A stretch of 64,000 nt of DNA from Lepidostoma basale (Eukaryota > Arthropoda > Insecta > Trichoptera > Lepidostomatidae). The notes under the pieces were generated by a model. The model did no database searches. It was not told the DNA's origin and saw only the letters and a list, made by a program, of their open reading frames with translations. The position numbers and the translations under genes are program-made. This document shows, one piece after another, positions 10,690 to 22,051 of this stretch; the stretch's first letter is position 1; each line of letters begins with the position of its first letter. The stretch is taken from positions 620,001 to 684,000 of the forward strand of contig JAHDVF020000215.1 in assembly GCA_022606425.2 (NCBI GenBank). The letters run 5' to 3'.

Positions 10690-11242
10690 GCTTAATAGAT
10701 TCCATTAATAAGACTTTTATACTACTACCTTATATTTGTTTTTTTCAAAAAGAAGTTTATTGAAAATAATATAATATTTAAAAAATATATTATAAATTTC
10801 TCATGTTTATGTCTTTATATTGGCAGCTCGCTGAATCACAATAAGATTGTACGAAGCTGCCGAAACCGGTCGGAGCCACAAACCTAAGAGTAATCATACT
10901 AAATAAATATCTACTACAAAAGAATTTTTAAAAATATGTATTTTTTTTTTCAATTTGGCCATGTGTAACGATTTCTTCGAAATCATGTAAGTTTATAAAT
11001 TAAAACAGGCGCGTGTATTTACACACGTAAGCAAGTGAATAAAATAAATGAAGATGATATGGTGAAGTATTAAAACACGCCATAAATATGTTTAAAAAAT
11101 CTGATAAATACTCCTTGTAAACCTGTATTTTCTGGCAGATGTGGACAGCGTACATTTTTTCAGAGAAATAATGATGATTGCGCTTCAAGTAATGAGTACA
11201 TTGATTTTTAAAAAGAAAAAGTTATCACCCATGATATCTTCT
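10690..11242. other. No gene; one degraded H5 repeat
   Basis: AT-rich DNA. At about 10835-10885 a GAAGCTGCCGAAACCGGTCG stretch marks a degraded H5 hammerhead-like repeat. Nothing else is recognised. Confidence 0.4.
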
Positions 11243-11500
11243 TCTTCTTCTTCTTAAACTGATCGGAGGCCGCTAGGGCCTGTTTGTGCAAAGTTTACTG
11301 CCCCTTGCGATGTGAACTCCCGGCTATTTTTCCATCTCTTGGGAGGTCTTTCAGGCATCATTTTTCCCTCTGGTTTCTCATGTAGTAATCTTTGGGTTAC
11401 TATTCCTTCCCCATGGTTCCTCCGATGTCTTCTTCTTTGCCTCCCTCGTCCGATATCATCCTGAACATTACACACCTCTCCATGATATTGAATGAACATA
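11243..11500 (-). mobile_element. LINE-E-like 3' fragment
   Basis: The left end TCTTCTTCTTCTTC is an (AAG)n-type tail on the - strand. The decoded peptide contains PPKRWKNS, similar to the PPKRWKDSW motif of LINE-E and LINE-B. It is a degenerate copy. Confidence 0.5.
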
Positions 11501-11740
11501 ACTGTAATAACGCGGAGTAAGAGGATAAAACTCGTAACTTTGATGACCCGTCAGAAGTTAGATCAAAACTAAAATGCATATTTTCAAACATCAAACTATA
11601 GTCCAGTTGTTTTAATAACACCCTGCGGTAACACCCTGCGAGAATACTCTTGAAGAGAAATTATGCAATGAAAATTAAATTTCATCAATCAGACAAATTT
11701 ATTATTTATTTGTATACAAATTCATTCAAAAGTTTCATTT

Positions 11741-11850
11741 CGATGTATGACTATAAAAGAAGCAAGAGAAGTATGTCAAGAAAAAACAGAGTGGCGGTCC
11801 ATTCTTTCTGCTACCCCTTCATGAAGACGGCGTAATGGTTAGGTAATTGC
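11741..11850 (+). mobile_element. LINE-A 3' tail fragment
   Basis: Matches the end of LINE-A: GCAAGAGAAGTATGTCAAGA through GGTCCATTCTTTCTGC to GACGGCGTAATGGTTAG. Only about 110 bp is kept. Confidence 0.65.
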
Positions 11851-11966
11851 TAAAGGATTATCAAATTACATTTGATAATGCCTCCGCGATTTTAAATACG
11901 TCATCCCAATTAAATTTAACATAACTTCTAGAAAACAGACGATTTCACTCATACAATAATTTATCA

Positions 11967-12432
11967 ATGAAAGCCAAAATGGCCGTTCACTGTGGAGTTC
12001 TGGTCCCAACCCATATGTATGGAAGCGAAGCATGGAACTAGCAGAAGAAGGATGAGAGCAGAGCAAACGCGGTAGAGATGAGGTCCCTAAGACGTATGTG
12101 TGGTAGAAAGTAGTGTAGAGCGAAAGAAGGTATTGTGAACAAAATTATTAAAGGACCGCTGCGTTGTTTCGAACATATGGAGCGCATGGATGGAGAAAGA
12201 ATGATTTAGAAAGTATACGTTAACGACGTTATAAATGGAGTACGGAGTCGAGGTAGATCGAGGAAAACATGGCATGACCAGATTAATCTAATTTTAATGG
12301 TTGGTCATGTTAGAAGTCAGAGGAATCGACGTGCGTGTATGACTCGTAGTATGAATGTGGAGGAATCTACAGAGATATGTCAGGATAGACTAGTGTGGTG
12401 GTCCATTCTCTCTGCCGTCGGCTTGAATGTAG
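11967..12432 (+). mobile_element. LINE-A C-terminal fragment
   Basis: Decodes in broken frames to the LINE-A C-terminus, from KAKMAVHCGVL and YGSEAWN through RSLRRMC to the RRACMT and MNVEE segments. It lacks part of the RSECGANE region and holds several stops. It is one of about twenty 5'-truncated copies. Confidence 0.7.
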
Positions 12433-13130
12433 AATAATTAAAAAAAAGGAAATAGGTTTAAATAGTGTTATAATATATTCTATAAGACAATTAATTTTAA
12501 GTAATACACTTTAGGATATGTGTTGTTCCCCTTATTCATTAATTGTTCCCTAAATTTGTAATTTCTATATTGAAAATATATAGAGTGCGAAAAATGCGTC
12601 CCTAGAACGGGTTACTCCAGTTGGGACATATTAAAACCATGTACTTGGTAAATGATCAATAAATAAATTATTCCATTATTTCATCTAATATTAAATTTCT
12701 TCGTTATTTTTATAGCCCTAGTAAAATCGAAAATTTCGGAATGAAACGTAAATTCGTTAATAACAGCAATTAATTTGTCTCTATCGTTTGAGATCACTTC
12801 GAGATAAGGCACACTTAACAAAAATCTTACTTTTATGTTCGTACATGAAATAATTTGGACGATAACATTTAACAGGCGTTTTATGACCGGGATCCTTATC
12901 CGTGAAACTCCAAAACATTTTATTGGGCAAGTGCGTGTTATGCCACATATCTTTTCATCTTAAATTATTACGGTGAAGTTTATTACCAAAATTAAGAAGA
13001 CACATTATTAAATTCTCATAATCATACAGCGTAAAAAGATCTAAAATGGTGTTTTCTCTTCAATGTTGCCAGAGCAATGGTGTTAAGTGCCAGCTCGCTA
13101 ATCCAAATGTAAATCAAATGATTTAACTGA
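12433..13130. other. No gene seen
   Basis: AT-rich sequence without recognised features. Confidence 0.4.
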
Positions 13131-13940
13131 TTTTTGAAAAAGAAGAAATCATGGCAGTCTGCAACATTAGCGTGAATGGTGAAAATTTGGAGCAAGTAGA
13201 TGAGTTCGTGTATTTAGGTAGTATGTTTACGAGAGATAGGAGAGTGGAGAGGGATTTTGAAAGAAGGGTTGGGGCAGAAAACAAAGTGAATGGTGCACTT
13301 AAAGTTATCATCGCAAACAAAAACCTATCCAAAAAAGCTAGAACGGCAGTGCACAATGGTGTTCTTCTACCGACCCTTATGTATGGAATCGAAGCATGGA
13401 ACTGTCAAAAGAAGGATGAAAGTAGAATAAATGCAGTAGAAATGAGATCTCTTAGACGAATGTGTGCATACTCTGTGTATGATAGTGTCGAATGAAAATA
13501 ATAGAAGTGAATGCGGTGCGAATGATGGTGTTATGGACATAATAATGAATGGATCATTAAGATGGTTTAAACACATTGAAAGAATGAATGATAAAAAATT
13601 AGTAAAAAAAGTATATTTTAACGATGTAAACGGAATAAGAAATAGATAATGACCGAGGAATACGTGGTACGGTCAAATCAATCAAATATTAAATGTCGGC
13701 CATGTGAGGAGTCGGAGAAATCGACGTGGGTGCATGTGGATATGAATGTGGAGAAATCGAGAGCAGTATGCCAGGAAAAAAAGTGTAGCGGTCAATTCTT
13801 TCTTTCTACCCCTTCAGGGAGACGGCCTGGTGGTTATTTACCAAGTCAATGGATTATGAAAAGAACAGTGTTGTGGTCTATTATTTCTGCCTACCCTTTC
13901 AGAGAGACGGCGTGATGGTTAGTCAGTTAGTTAGTTAATT
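13131..13940 (+). mobile_element. LINE-A C-terminal fragment with duplicated 3' end
   Basis: Starts in the VCNISVNGENLEQVDEFVYLG segment just after the reverse-transcriptase core, stays open for about 114 codons, then is frameshifted through RSECGAND, MNVEKSRAVCQ and the 3' terminus. The terminal module (TTTCTGCCTACCCTTTC, then GACGGCGTGATGGTTAG) appears twice, at about 13795-13835 and 13880-13940, suggesting a 3'-end duplication or a second, very short insertion. Confidence 0.75.
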
Positions 13941-14443
13941 AAAGTTTCGTAATATCATCTTGTTAATCATTGCGATAATCTCATCAATTTGTATTATAGT
14001 ACTTGTAATATGATTTAATTATATTGTGTGTGTTTTGTAATAAACACCATTCAGTAGTTAATTAAATTTTCCATCACAATAGCATCCCGACGCCTCATCT
14101 GGATCACACATTTTGACTTATAGATCCAGCTATTGTAGTATGCAGCGAAATAGATTGGATTCGATAGCTTTGTTGGTCTTTGTAAGTATTTTTGTGATCG
14201 ATTTAAGTCGCCTACAAACTCTTTTTATGAGATCAATTTCAATTTTGTTTTATTTTGTAGACCGAGTTAAAAGTTTCACTCTGTAGCACATATTATATAT
14301 ACAATCTAATCTAATTGAATTCTTAATTATTATTTTTTTTGATAACACCACCAATTATTTTTTATTCTTGTTTTTAAGCTTTCGGTTTTTTTCGTTATCA
14401 TTACAAAAATCAAGGTCAGAATATATCTTATCACAATATATTA
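13941..14443. other. No gene seen
   Basis: AT-rich DNA without recognised features. Confidence 0.4.
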
Positions 14444-14576
14444 TAACTAACTAACTAACCATCACGCCGTCTCCCCGAAAGGGTAGGCAGAAAGAATGGA
14501 CTGTCACACTTTAACCGATGCCGCACTCCATCCTTCTATTTTCGCCCCGCGGGAGACGCGGTGTAATGGGCGTAAG
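14444..14576 (-). mobile_element. SINE-L copy, 5'-truncated
   Basis: The complement of the GTTA tail at the left is followed by the shared CACGCCGTCTCCCCGAAAGG block and the CTCCATCCTTCT and GCGGGAGACGCGGTG blocks. It ends before the GGTTCGCAACCC block. Confidence 0.7.
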
Positions 14577-15249
14577 AAGAATAGCCACATGAGCTGAACC
14601 TCTCTAAGCCAGAAGATTCAAGTCCAAGTCTGAACCGATTGCGACGAAATTTTCACTGTTTGTTAATATAACTTCAATGAAGGCTTAAAAAAAATTATAC
14701 TAACCGAGTTATGCACCGAGCACCTTAAAATGCATATAAATGAATTCTTTGTGTGACAGCGCCAAATAGTTATTTTATAGCTAGGGGCATTACAGTATAT
14801 ATTGGTGTGAACTAATTTTATTTGATGTGAGGGTTTAATTACGTGTAATGTAAGTCACCGAGAGATGGCGCTAAAGTCGATTATAATAACAGCTGTCAAT
14901 CGTCAGTAGATTGTCATAATATGAATGTACGTGCATTCTATCAAATATTTAAATTATTCGAGAGAAACACAGAGTTATCAGAGAAATACATCAATCAAAC
15001 AAACTTCAGTTGTATTTATTGAATTCATATATTCTGTATTCATGTAATCGAATAAAGTAATAGTGAAACGTTTTCGGATTCGCTAGTATGTCACAAAAGA
15101 AGTATAGCAGTCTAATAAATAAGCCAGGCATAATATTTTATCTAGTACACTAGAAGAAAAATTGTGTCTCTCTATTATTATATCTGCCTTCCCTTCCGAG
15201 AAACGGATGTGTTTGTTTGGTAATTGGTTATTTAATTAGAATCAGTGGT
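14577..15249. other. No gene; fragment of a repeat shared with 21.1 and 51.1 kb
   Basis: About 14575-14640 contains the complement of the GGTTCAGCTC and TCCTCTTACG repeat also seen at 21065-21240 and 51095-51290. The rest is AT-rich with no recognised feature. Confidence 0.4.
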
Positions 15250-16020
15250 CAAATGGAGAATATCTGGCACACTTGAGATTAGCTGATGACATAATTCTGT
15301 TGTCGGAGTCTCCCGAACAACTCCGAGAAATACTGGAAGTTTTAAATGAATCATCTCAAAAAATTGGCCTTAAAATGATTATGACGAAGACAAAAATAAT
15401 GACTAACACACAAATTGAAGACATTCAAATCCACAATAAAAATGTTGAAGTGGTGGATGAATATGTATACCTTGGTCATCTGTTGGCTTGAGGAAGAGGG
15501 GGTCAAGTCAAGAAGATTAATAGAATACAGCTCTGTTGGTTTGCAATCGGAGGGCTGGGTAAAATCTTCAAGTCGGACATGCCACAGATTTTTAAAACAA
15601 AAGTGCTTGAGCAGTGTGTGTTACCTGTGATGACCTATGGAGACATGGACGTTAACTAAAGAAGCAGTTAAAGTTGCATAACGGGCCATGGAAAGATCCA
15701 TGTTGGGTATCTGTTGCTTAGAGACCATATACCCAACGCAGAGATTAGAAGATGCACCAGGGTCACCGACATAAGGATACGCATTGCAAGTATGAAGTGG
15801 CAATGGGCTGGGCATGTGTGCCGACGGGGATGATGGAAGATGAAGCCAGAGGGTTACTGAATGAAAGCCAAGGATGGGCCGAAGCACTGTCGGGAGACAG
15901 CCTACCGGGTAATGTGCGGACAGCGGGATAGGCCTGGAGAACACTGGCTAAAGACCTAGGGGAATGGCGTGGCGGTGGAGAGGCTTACGTCCAGCAGTGG
16001 ATGCTGACAAGCTGATGAAG
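15250..16020 (+). mobile_element. LINE-C reverse-transcriptase fragment
   Basis: The + strand encodes the end of the reverse-transcriptase core: LADDIILLSESPEQLREIL (catalytic ADD motif, the preceding residue altered), then a DEYVYLGHLL block, and in other frames VLEQCVLPVMTYG, ERSMLG, and WQWAGHVCRRG-like and GERPWRTLAKD-like blocks. These are hallmarks of RTE-like LINEs. Several frameshifts make it a pseudogene. A further fragment, of the same or a related family, is at 18905-19172. Confidence 0.7.
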
Positions 16021-16369
16021 AATGATCAAAACGTAACACATAACAAATTAGTGCTTTATAATAATATGTGACCAAAAATGTAATGGTAATAGTATCGAAA
16101 ATAATGTATTTCTTCATTCCATCAAATACTCTTTAAGTGCTTCTAAAATCGGTATTCGCGTTGCGCACCATCATTGTCATTGCCTTTTGTTATCCCTTAC
16201 ACCAGGGGTCGGCAAACTTTTATCCTCGGGCCAAATGGAACCCCGATCAAATGTTGAATTTTACACTTATTTTAACTCGCTTTACTTTAGTAACAAGAAA
16301 GTAATGAAATTACGCACTTACTTTACTTACTTTGCGTATGGCGGCAAAAAAAAATTTTCTTGGCCATTG

Positions 16370-16574
16370 GGCCGCGTCACAGGCGAAGATCCAGACCCTC
16401 CATCCACTTCACTGCTCCTGGCGTGGCTCTGTGAAGGTCATCAAGGCCAGGAGGGTATCTTCTGGTGGGGCAATCCTCCACAATGTGCCGGATAGTCTGG
16501 CTCTCCGCCCCGCAGTCACATCCAGGAGTCACTGCAAGAATGCGACTGATATTAAAAATAAAATGTAGCTGCAT
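16370..16574 (-). mobile_element. Short non-LTR retrotransposon C-terminal fragment
   Basis: The - strand encodes a CDCGAESQTIRHIVEDCPTR stretch. A C.CG...T..HI...CP zinc-knuckle-like motif is typical of the C-terminus of Jockey-, CR1- and R1-type retrotransposons. Only about 65 codons remain, with no other domain. Confidence 0.6.
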
Positions 16575-16597
16575 TATTGTTCATTCAGTTCAGCCTA

Positions 16598-17105
16598 TCC
16601 TAAAAAAGCTAAGATGGCAGTGCATAATGGTATTCTTGTGCCGACCCTTATGTATGGAAGTGAAGCATGGAACTGGCAAAAGAAGGATGAAAGTAGAATA
16701 AATGCAGTAGAAATGAGATCTTTAAGACGAATGTGTTGCAAATCTGTATATGATAGAGTGTCAAATGCGAGTATAAGAAGTGAATGTGGTGCGAATGAAA
16801 GTGTTATGAACAAAATAATGAAAGGGTCATCAAGATGGTTTAGACACATGGAAAGAATGGGTGAAAACAGAACGGTAAAGAAGGTATATGTAAACGGCGT
16901 GAACGGAGCTAGAAATAGAGGAAGGCCGAGGAAAACGTGGCACGATCAAATCAATCGAATATTAAATGTCGATCACGTGATGAGTCGGAGAAATCGACGT
17001 GCGTGCATGACAAGATGTATGAATGTAGAGGAAACGAGAAAAGTATGTCAGGGCAGAACAGTGTGGCGTTCCATTGTTTCTGCCTACTTTCTGTCTGAAA
17101 CATTC
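16598..17105 (+). mobile_element. LINE-A C-terminal fragment (168-codon open frame)
   Basis: Begins at KKAKMAVHNGILV-like sequence and stays open through YGSEAWNWQKKDESRINAVE, RSLRRMC, RSECGANE, RWFRHMERM, a GRPRKTWHDQIN block and RRACMTRCMNVEE. It ends near SAYFLSET without a clear GTTA tail. Nested in the hAT-like element at 16203-17305. Confidence 0.75.
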
Positions 17106-17643
17106 ATAAAAATAATTTGACTAAGAAAGGATACACACATACACATACCCATGTTTGTAAATTACATTCAAGATTAGAGAAAAAAAAACAAAAAAAAATA
17201 TGTTAAACTTCAAGCATTCAATTGTGCAAAGTTTATTTGAGGTAGCTTTTTGGGTCGATAGCCAATTTTTTTTTTTTTTTCAAAAAAAAATGTTACTGAT
17301 CCCTGCTCTACACAACAATTGACGGAACGAGACCGGTTAAAGCAATCGCAATAAATTCTCGCAGTGTTCTCCGTACGAGAACACAATGGCTTTCAGCGCA
17401 GCGAGAATACTCGCGAAACCGTGAATGGAATCAAAGGATTTCTAGAGCTGATCACGCCGTGACGAGTGGCGTTCCTTTTTCGGCAACATTAATTTATCTC
17501 TACACAGCGGCCTATTGAGAACGCACAAAACCCGGAGATCTTCAATATGCCGTGGGTACAATACCCTCTCGATATTACAGCCGCGTTGGGAATACGAAAA
17601 ATCCAGCGAAATATTATATAAATAAATATTATTGTGATACATA

Positions 17644-18375
17644 ATACCTTATGTATGTAAGCGAAGCATGGAACTGGCAAAAGAAGGATGAAAGTAGAAT
17701 AAATGCAGTAGAAATGAGATCTCTTAGACGAATGTGTCGATACTCTGTGTACGATAGAGTGTCGAATGAAAATATAAAAAGTGAATGCGGTCGAATGATG
17801 GTGTTATGAACCAAATAGTCAAAATAATGAAAGGATCATTTAGATCAGAGGTTCCTAAACTTTTTTTTCCCGTAGACCCCTTGCTGATCTTTTCTAATTC
17901 AAGTGAACCCCCTGCTTTCCTAATTGATTGCTAAAAAAAATTGGTCGCTGCCAAATTCTGTACCTACTACAAACCGGAAGTCGCTTTCAAGCTAAAAAAA
18001 AAATCTCTTGAACCCCCAATCTTTTTTGCGACTGTCGTAGACCCCCTGCAAGTTGTCGTAGACCCCTGGGGGTCTATATAGACCACTTTGGGAATCACTG
18101 ATTTAGATGGTTTGGACACATGGAAAGAATGAATGAAGAAAGAATGGTAACAAAAAATAAATGTTAACGATGTAAATGGAACTAGAAATAGAGGAAGACC
18201 GAGGAAAACGTGGCACGATCAAATAAATCAAATATTGAATGTAGGTCACATGAGGAGTCTGAGAAATCGACGCGCGTGCATGACACGATGTATGAATGTT
18301 GAGGAAGCGAGAGAAATATGTCTGTAATAAAACTGTGACAGTCCATTATTTCTGCCTACCCTCTCGAGGAGACTT
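17644..18375 (+). mobile_element. LINE-A C-terminal fragment split by a hAT MITE
   Basis: The left part (17644-17845) runs from TLMYVSEAWNWQKKDESRIN to the MKGSFR region. The right part (18101-18375) continues with RWFGHMERMNEE, GRPRKTWHDQINQILN and RRACMTRCMNVEE. The break is an inserted 255-bp hAT MITE with a perfect TSD, so this LINE-A copy is older than that insertion. Confidence 0.8.
17846..18100. mobile_element. 255-bp hAT MITE
   Basis: The ends read CAGAGGTTCCTAAAC and, complemented, CAGTGATTCCCAAAG. Perfect 8-bp TSD ATTTAGAT at 17838-17845 and 18101-18108, inside a LINE-A fragment. There is no coding capacity. The internal GTAGACCCC motif is repeated near both halves. Confidence 0.9.
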
Positions 18376-18904
18376 TTCTATATGGTGATGATTTTATATA
18401 ATATTCGAGTGGTTTTTTACGTATCCAAAAATGTATAATACATCTTTCGAATCCTTTCGATCTTTTCAATAATATTTCATAAAGCAAAACAGAGAGTGTC
18501 AACAGTGTTACCTGTTTGCAGGGCGGCGTCTCAAAGCATTTACTTGAAACGAAAATAGCCCCGCACCGAGAAATCTCTCCTAATTATTAATTCGAAATTT
18601 CCTTTGATCACTTCGAAATAGCCCGCAAGAAAGTAGATAGCATTATCGCCCGCCGAAATATATTCAACGTCTTTTGAGTGAAAATGTTCGACAACACACT
18701 CCAGGCCAGGTAATAGACTGCTGATTTTACCCGGGGGAAATTGGAAAAGACATTTTCGCCAAAGATCCTTGGTACTGTTTAAACGAATTCATCCCCTTCA
18801 ATACATAACTGTTCTATGGTTAAAATATTATTACAGTTTTATCAAGTACTTACCTTGAAAGGGTTGGGGCCACAAAACTTATACATTAGAATATTAATTC
18901 ATCA
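18376..18904. other. No gene seen
   Basis: Mixed-composition sequence without recognised coding or repeat signatures. Confidence 0.4.
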
Positions 18905-19172
18905 TCATCATCAGCTGTCTGTCATCCACTGCTGAATGTAGGTCTCTCCCAAAGCACACCACCACCCCCTATCCATTACCGCTTCCATCCATCCATGTTG
19001 AGCAATCCTCTTCAGATCGTCTGTCCAGCGGGCAGGGGCACGTCCAACTCTGCGGAATCCTGTACGCGGTCTCCACTCCAGAACCCGTCTGCCCCATCGG
19101 CCGTCGGTTCTCCGACAGACCTGGCCAGCCCATCGCCACTTCAGCCCGCCCATCCTCAGAGCCACGTCATAG
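18905..19172 (-). mobile_element. LINE-C-like C-terminal fragment
   Basis: The - strand frame of about 89 codons reads MGGLKWRWAGQVCRR, GRRVLEWRPRTG, GRAPARWTDDLKRIA and ends YIQQWM. This tail follows the reverse transcriptase in many insect and mite LINEs. It is 5'-truncated with no polymerase motifs. Confidence 0.75.
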
Positions 19173-19204
19173 AATATCATTTAATGAATCGTAAATAAGT
19201 TAAC

Positions 19205-19462
19205 AGTTTTAGAATTTAATCATTCGTGCGACAACGATGGAATGGTCATGTAGAAAGACTGCCAGATGACATGACATGAAAGCTTTTGACCAGATGGATG
19301 AGGTGTGAAAAGAGACCAAGAAAACAGTGAGCTGTCTGCGTAGAAAATGAAGGAGGAGAATGGGACGATCTGGAGAATGGACGAGATTGCCAGGGACAGG
19401 AGCCCATGAAGGAGTAATGTAGAACGGGCCAAATCCCACAACTGGTTGTATCGCTGAAAATA
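19205..19462 (+). mobile_element. Degraded LINE C-terminal fragment
   Basis: The + strand frame fragments include a QRWNGHVERLPDDM-like block followed by a KRPRKQ-like block, comparable to the WxGHV...GRPRxxW arrangement of the other LINE tails. It has many stops and is low in identity to the other copies. Confidence 0.4.
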
Positions 19463-19756
19463 AAAGAAAAAGTCCAGAATTCAAGAGATTAAACAATCCA
19501 GAAATATTTGTAATAAAAAAAGTATAACTTACTATTATACTAATATAATAATAACTAGGCTAATTTATTAAGAGCCGTTTTCGTGAGTAACTCACCTCAA
19601 GGATGCTTTGATAGTATCATTTAGTCATAAGAGCTGCATCTGACACTAGCGATCGTATATTAGTTGCTTACATTTTTTTCAATTGTTTGTCAATTTTCAA
19701 TTGTCAATTGCTCTGAAGCTTGCCGGGACTATGGGTCTCCGCACGCCTTAGACCAA

Positions 19757-20168
19757 TTTTCTGTTACAAGAAACTTATTTACTATCATAGTTGTAAGTAA
19801 CGTATAGTTTAAAGCACTTCACGGAATGAAACTAGCCTATAAACTGATCTCTATATTGCTGATAGCCCTACTTTGAAGCAATCCACGCTTCGATTAGTAA
19901 ATTTGTTCCAGGAATGGAATATTTTCCAAGCGAACAGACCTGCCACCGCGAAAGCCCGATCACTGAAATTTGTGCGGGAGCTGCGCTTTGGCTCAACTAA
20001 TCTGCCTATTGCCGTTGAATTTGCTAATTGAAGCGTAGTTTGCTTCAAAGTAGGGCTATCAGCAATACGGTGATCAAATTAATAGGCTAGTGCCATTTCG
20101 TGAAGTGCTTTCAAAACTATACGTTCATTACAACTATCTTAGTAAATAAGTTTCTTGTAACAGAAAAA
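19757..20168. mobile_element. Foldback element carrying a LINE-like reading frame
   Basis: Arms of about 110-130 bp are inverted copies: TTTTCTGTTACAAGAAACTT at the left and AAGTTTCTTGTAACAGAAAA at the right, continuing through GCACTTCACG...CTAGCCTAT and TTGCTGATAGCCCTACTTTG. The central - strand stretch is open for 65 codons and reads RTNFSDRAFAVAGLFAW, resembling the CR1/Jockey-type tail (RAFSVAGP..WN). The arms suggest a captured fragment or an inverted duplication. Confidence 0.65.
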
Positions 20169-20509
20169 CTCCAAAACATGTCTGTTTTGAAATTGCCGTC
20201 TGCTCTTATAATAAAACGCATGTTGGTATCTTCATATTTATGAACTCTCGACCACTCTAATGAGGGAAACAATGAGGTAAATGTCTTATTTGCGTGTCCG
20301 TGTATCCTTATTCAATCTTTAAGTCGATTTGACCCGTATTATAATGCTGTAAAGCTTTATTTAAGTGATTTATAATAATATTCACAATAAATGTCGTGAG
20401 GTCATATAATATATATTTATATCGCGCTTTATGATTGAATAGAACATTTGTCTATGGTGAACTCTACTTAGACGGTTCGTGAGATAGAGTAGGTACTTAC
20501 TGACGCAGA

Positions 20510-20640
20510 ATATGACAGAACGCTTGGCTCCTGATCCAGGGGACTTCAAGCCTGGACACGACCCAATTACTTTTTCATAATAATGAGAATTAATTCTCAC
20601 ATTAGAGATTGTATAATAAGTTCTAATACTATTCATTTAA
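20510..20640 (+). mobile_element. tRNA-derived SINE (T2 family), diverged
   Basis: Shares the CTTGGCTCCTGATCCAGGGG and CTTCAAGCCTGGACACGACC segments and the ATTAGAGATTGTATAATAAG body with the copy at 5277. The B-box region is partly deleted. Confidence 0.55.
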
Positions 20641-21064
20641 ATGAATTAAGCAAAAACTTATTATTATATTATATATAACGGTAAAAAATACTACATAATA
20701 AAAATATTATTATACCTTAACCATATGTCCTACGTAATAGTTCATTAACCCAACTTCAAAAACGGCCAATATTCAATATATTACCGTAAATATGAAAAGC
20801 GTTCATTCGTAATTTTTACCATTGAAATTGTTGGTACATTACTTATAATTTTTTTTTTTGATAAACCTAAAGCATTAATTCTGTGGAATTTCATTTTTTG
20901 TGTGAATTAAAACACTATTATTTCGTACGAAGTACTTAATTTATAGTGTGAAATTATTAGAAATTTCAAAATAACGTTACCGAGCATGCGCACCGGGAAT
21001 GCGCATGCGCATTGAAATAAATTTTATGTTGCTTGTCCTCAGGCATGCGCAAATGATTCTTCGA
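20641..21064. other. No gene; GCATGCGC-rich patch
   Basis: AT-rich, except 20985-21050, where GCATGCGC-type palindromes recur. These look like a local repeat of unclear origin. Confidence 0.4.
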
Positions 21065-21240
21065 AGTATTTCTTGGACTTGGACTTGGACTTGGATCTTC
21101 TGGCTAACAGAGGTTCAGCTCTAATGGCTATTCCTCTTACGTCTGTAGGAAACATTGTTAGAATGTGATTTGGTAGTTGTTTTATGATGAGGCTAAATGT
21201 ATGGCCCGGAGTGTCCCTCCGAAAGAGGGCGAGGGGGGAT
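21065..21240. repeat. Unclassified interspersed repeat (copy also at 51.1 kb)
   Basis: Starts with tandem ACTTGG units, then TTCTGGCTAACAGAGGTTCA, GCTATTCCTCTTACGTCTG, and a CCGGAGTGTCC and AAAGAGG block. The same order is found at 51095-51290, and part of it on the opposite strand at 14575-14640. No coding signature. Confidence 0.55.
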
Positions 21241-21882
21241 TAAGGGTTTATGATAAAGTCTTACATTATTGTCAACTCTCACTCTCTTGTATTCAAAATA
21301 TTCTCGTTTACCTATTTATGTTATGATAAATTAAACTCTTAAAATTTTTTTTTTTAACACAACTATGTTTTGTTTTTATTAAAATATCGAACTGAGTATC
21401 ATCATGGAAATAAAACAATCAGCGTTCGTTAATGTAGGTATTTAAACAAATCATATATATATTTCATTTATTTATAAATAAAATACTTCTTTCCCACTTA
21501 TGGGGTATAAAAATATCGCTTAAAAGGTGCATAAACCAGTGTTTTAATTCATATACAAATCAGTTTATTAAATAAACTACTACATATGAATTAACAATAT
21601 ATCTAACGTAAAAACTGGTTCTTAAATAATAAATTAAACTTATCAACCAATGATCATTGTTTATTATTTTATAGAATCTCATTGATGCGTTGACAGATAG
21701 ATGTTTGAAAATTATTTAGTTATTTATTATTTCTTTTGCGTCTGCAATATGAACAATAATTTATCATCGCAAGGCATATAATTTATTGACGACATGTTTT
21801 GTAACGCTTATAATCTATAGACAGGTTAATGCCATTGTTTGAGAATTGATTAGAACTCCAATGTTACTTTATTTATAGTATA
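21241..21882. other. No gene seen
   Basis: AT-rich, no recognised features. Confidence 0.4.
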
Positions 21883-21962
21883 CAAAACGATTATGAGACA
21901 CGGAATATCTTATCATAAATTCTCCATTAATAATTTTACACTATTTTCTCTTTCAATAAAAG
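21883..21962. repeat. Direct repeat, left copy
   Basis: ACAAAACGATTATGAGACAC through TTCTCTTTCAATAAAA is repeated with about 90% identity at 22739-22818. Together they bracket a LINE-A composite of about 780 bp. Confidence 0.7.
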
Positions 21963-22051
21963 ACTATGACCGACCCCTATGTTTGGAAGTGGAGCATGGA
22001 ACTTACAAATGAAGTAAGAAGAAAGAATGTGTGGTAAATCGGTTTCTGATA

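Larger units (their letters stand above)
16203..17305. mobile_element. hAT-like element containing a LINE-A fragment
   Basis: Left end CAGGGGTCGGCAAAC; right end, complemented, CAGGGATCAGTAACA. The flanking octamers CCTTACAC (16195-16202) and CTCTACAC (17306-17313) agree at six of eight positions. The left end closely matches the hAT element at 9774. The middle third is a LINE-A insertion. About 16370-16570 also carries LINE-like sequence (CDCGAESQTIRHIVEDCP on the - strand), so the interior is a mosaic. Confidence 0.55.

Noticed and set aside
13931..13950. Telomere-like repeats at the LINE tails (TTAG runs)
   Set aside because: The unit is 4 bp (GTTA), always attached to LINE-A or SINE-L 3' ends, and is not the 5-bp insect telomeric repeat.
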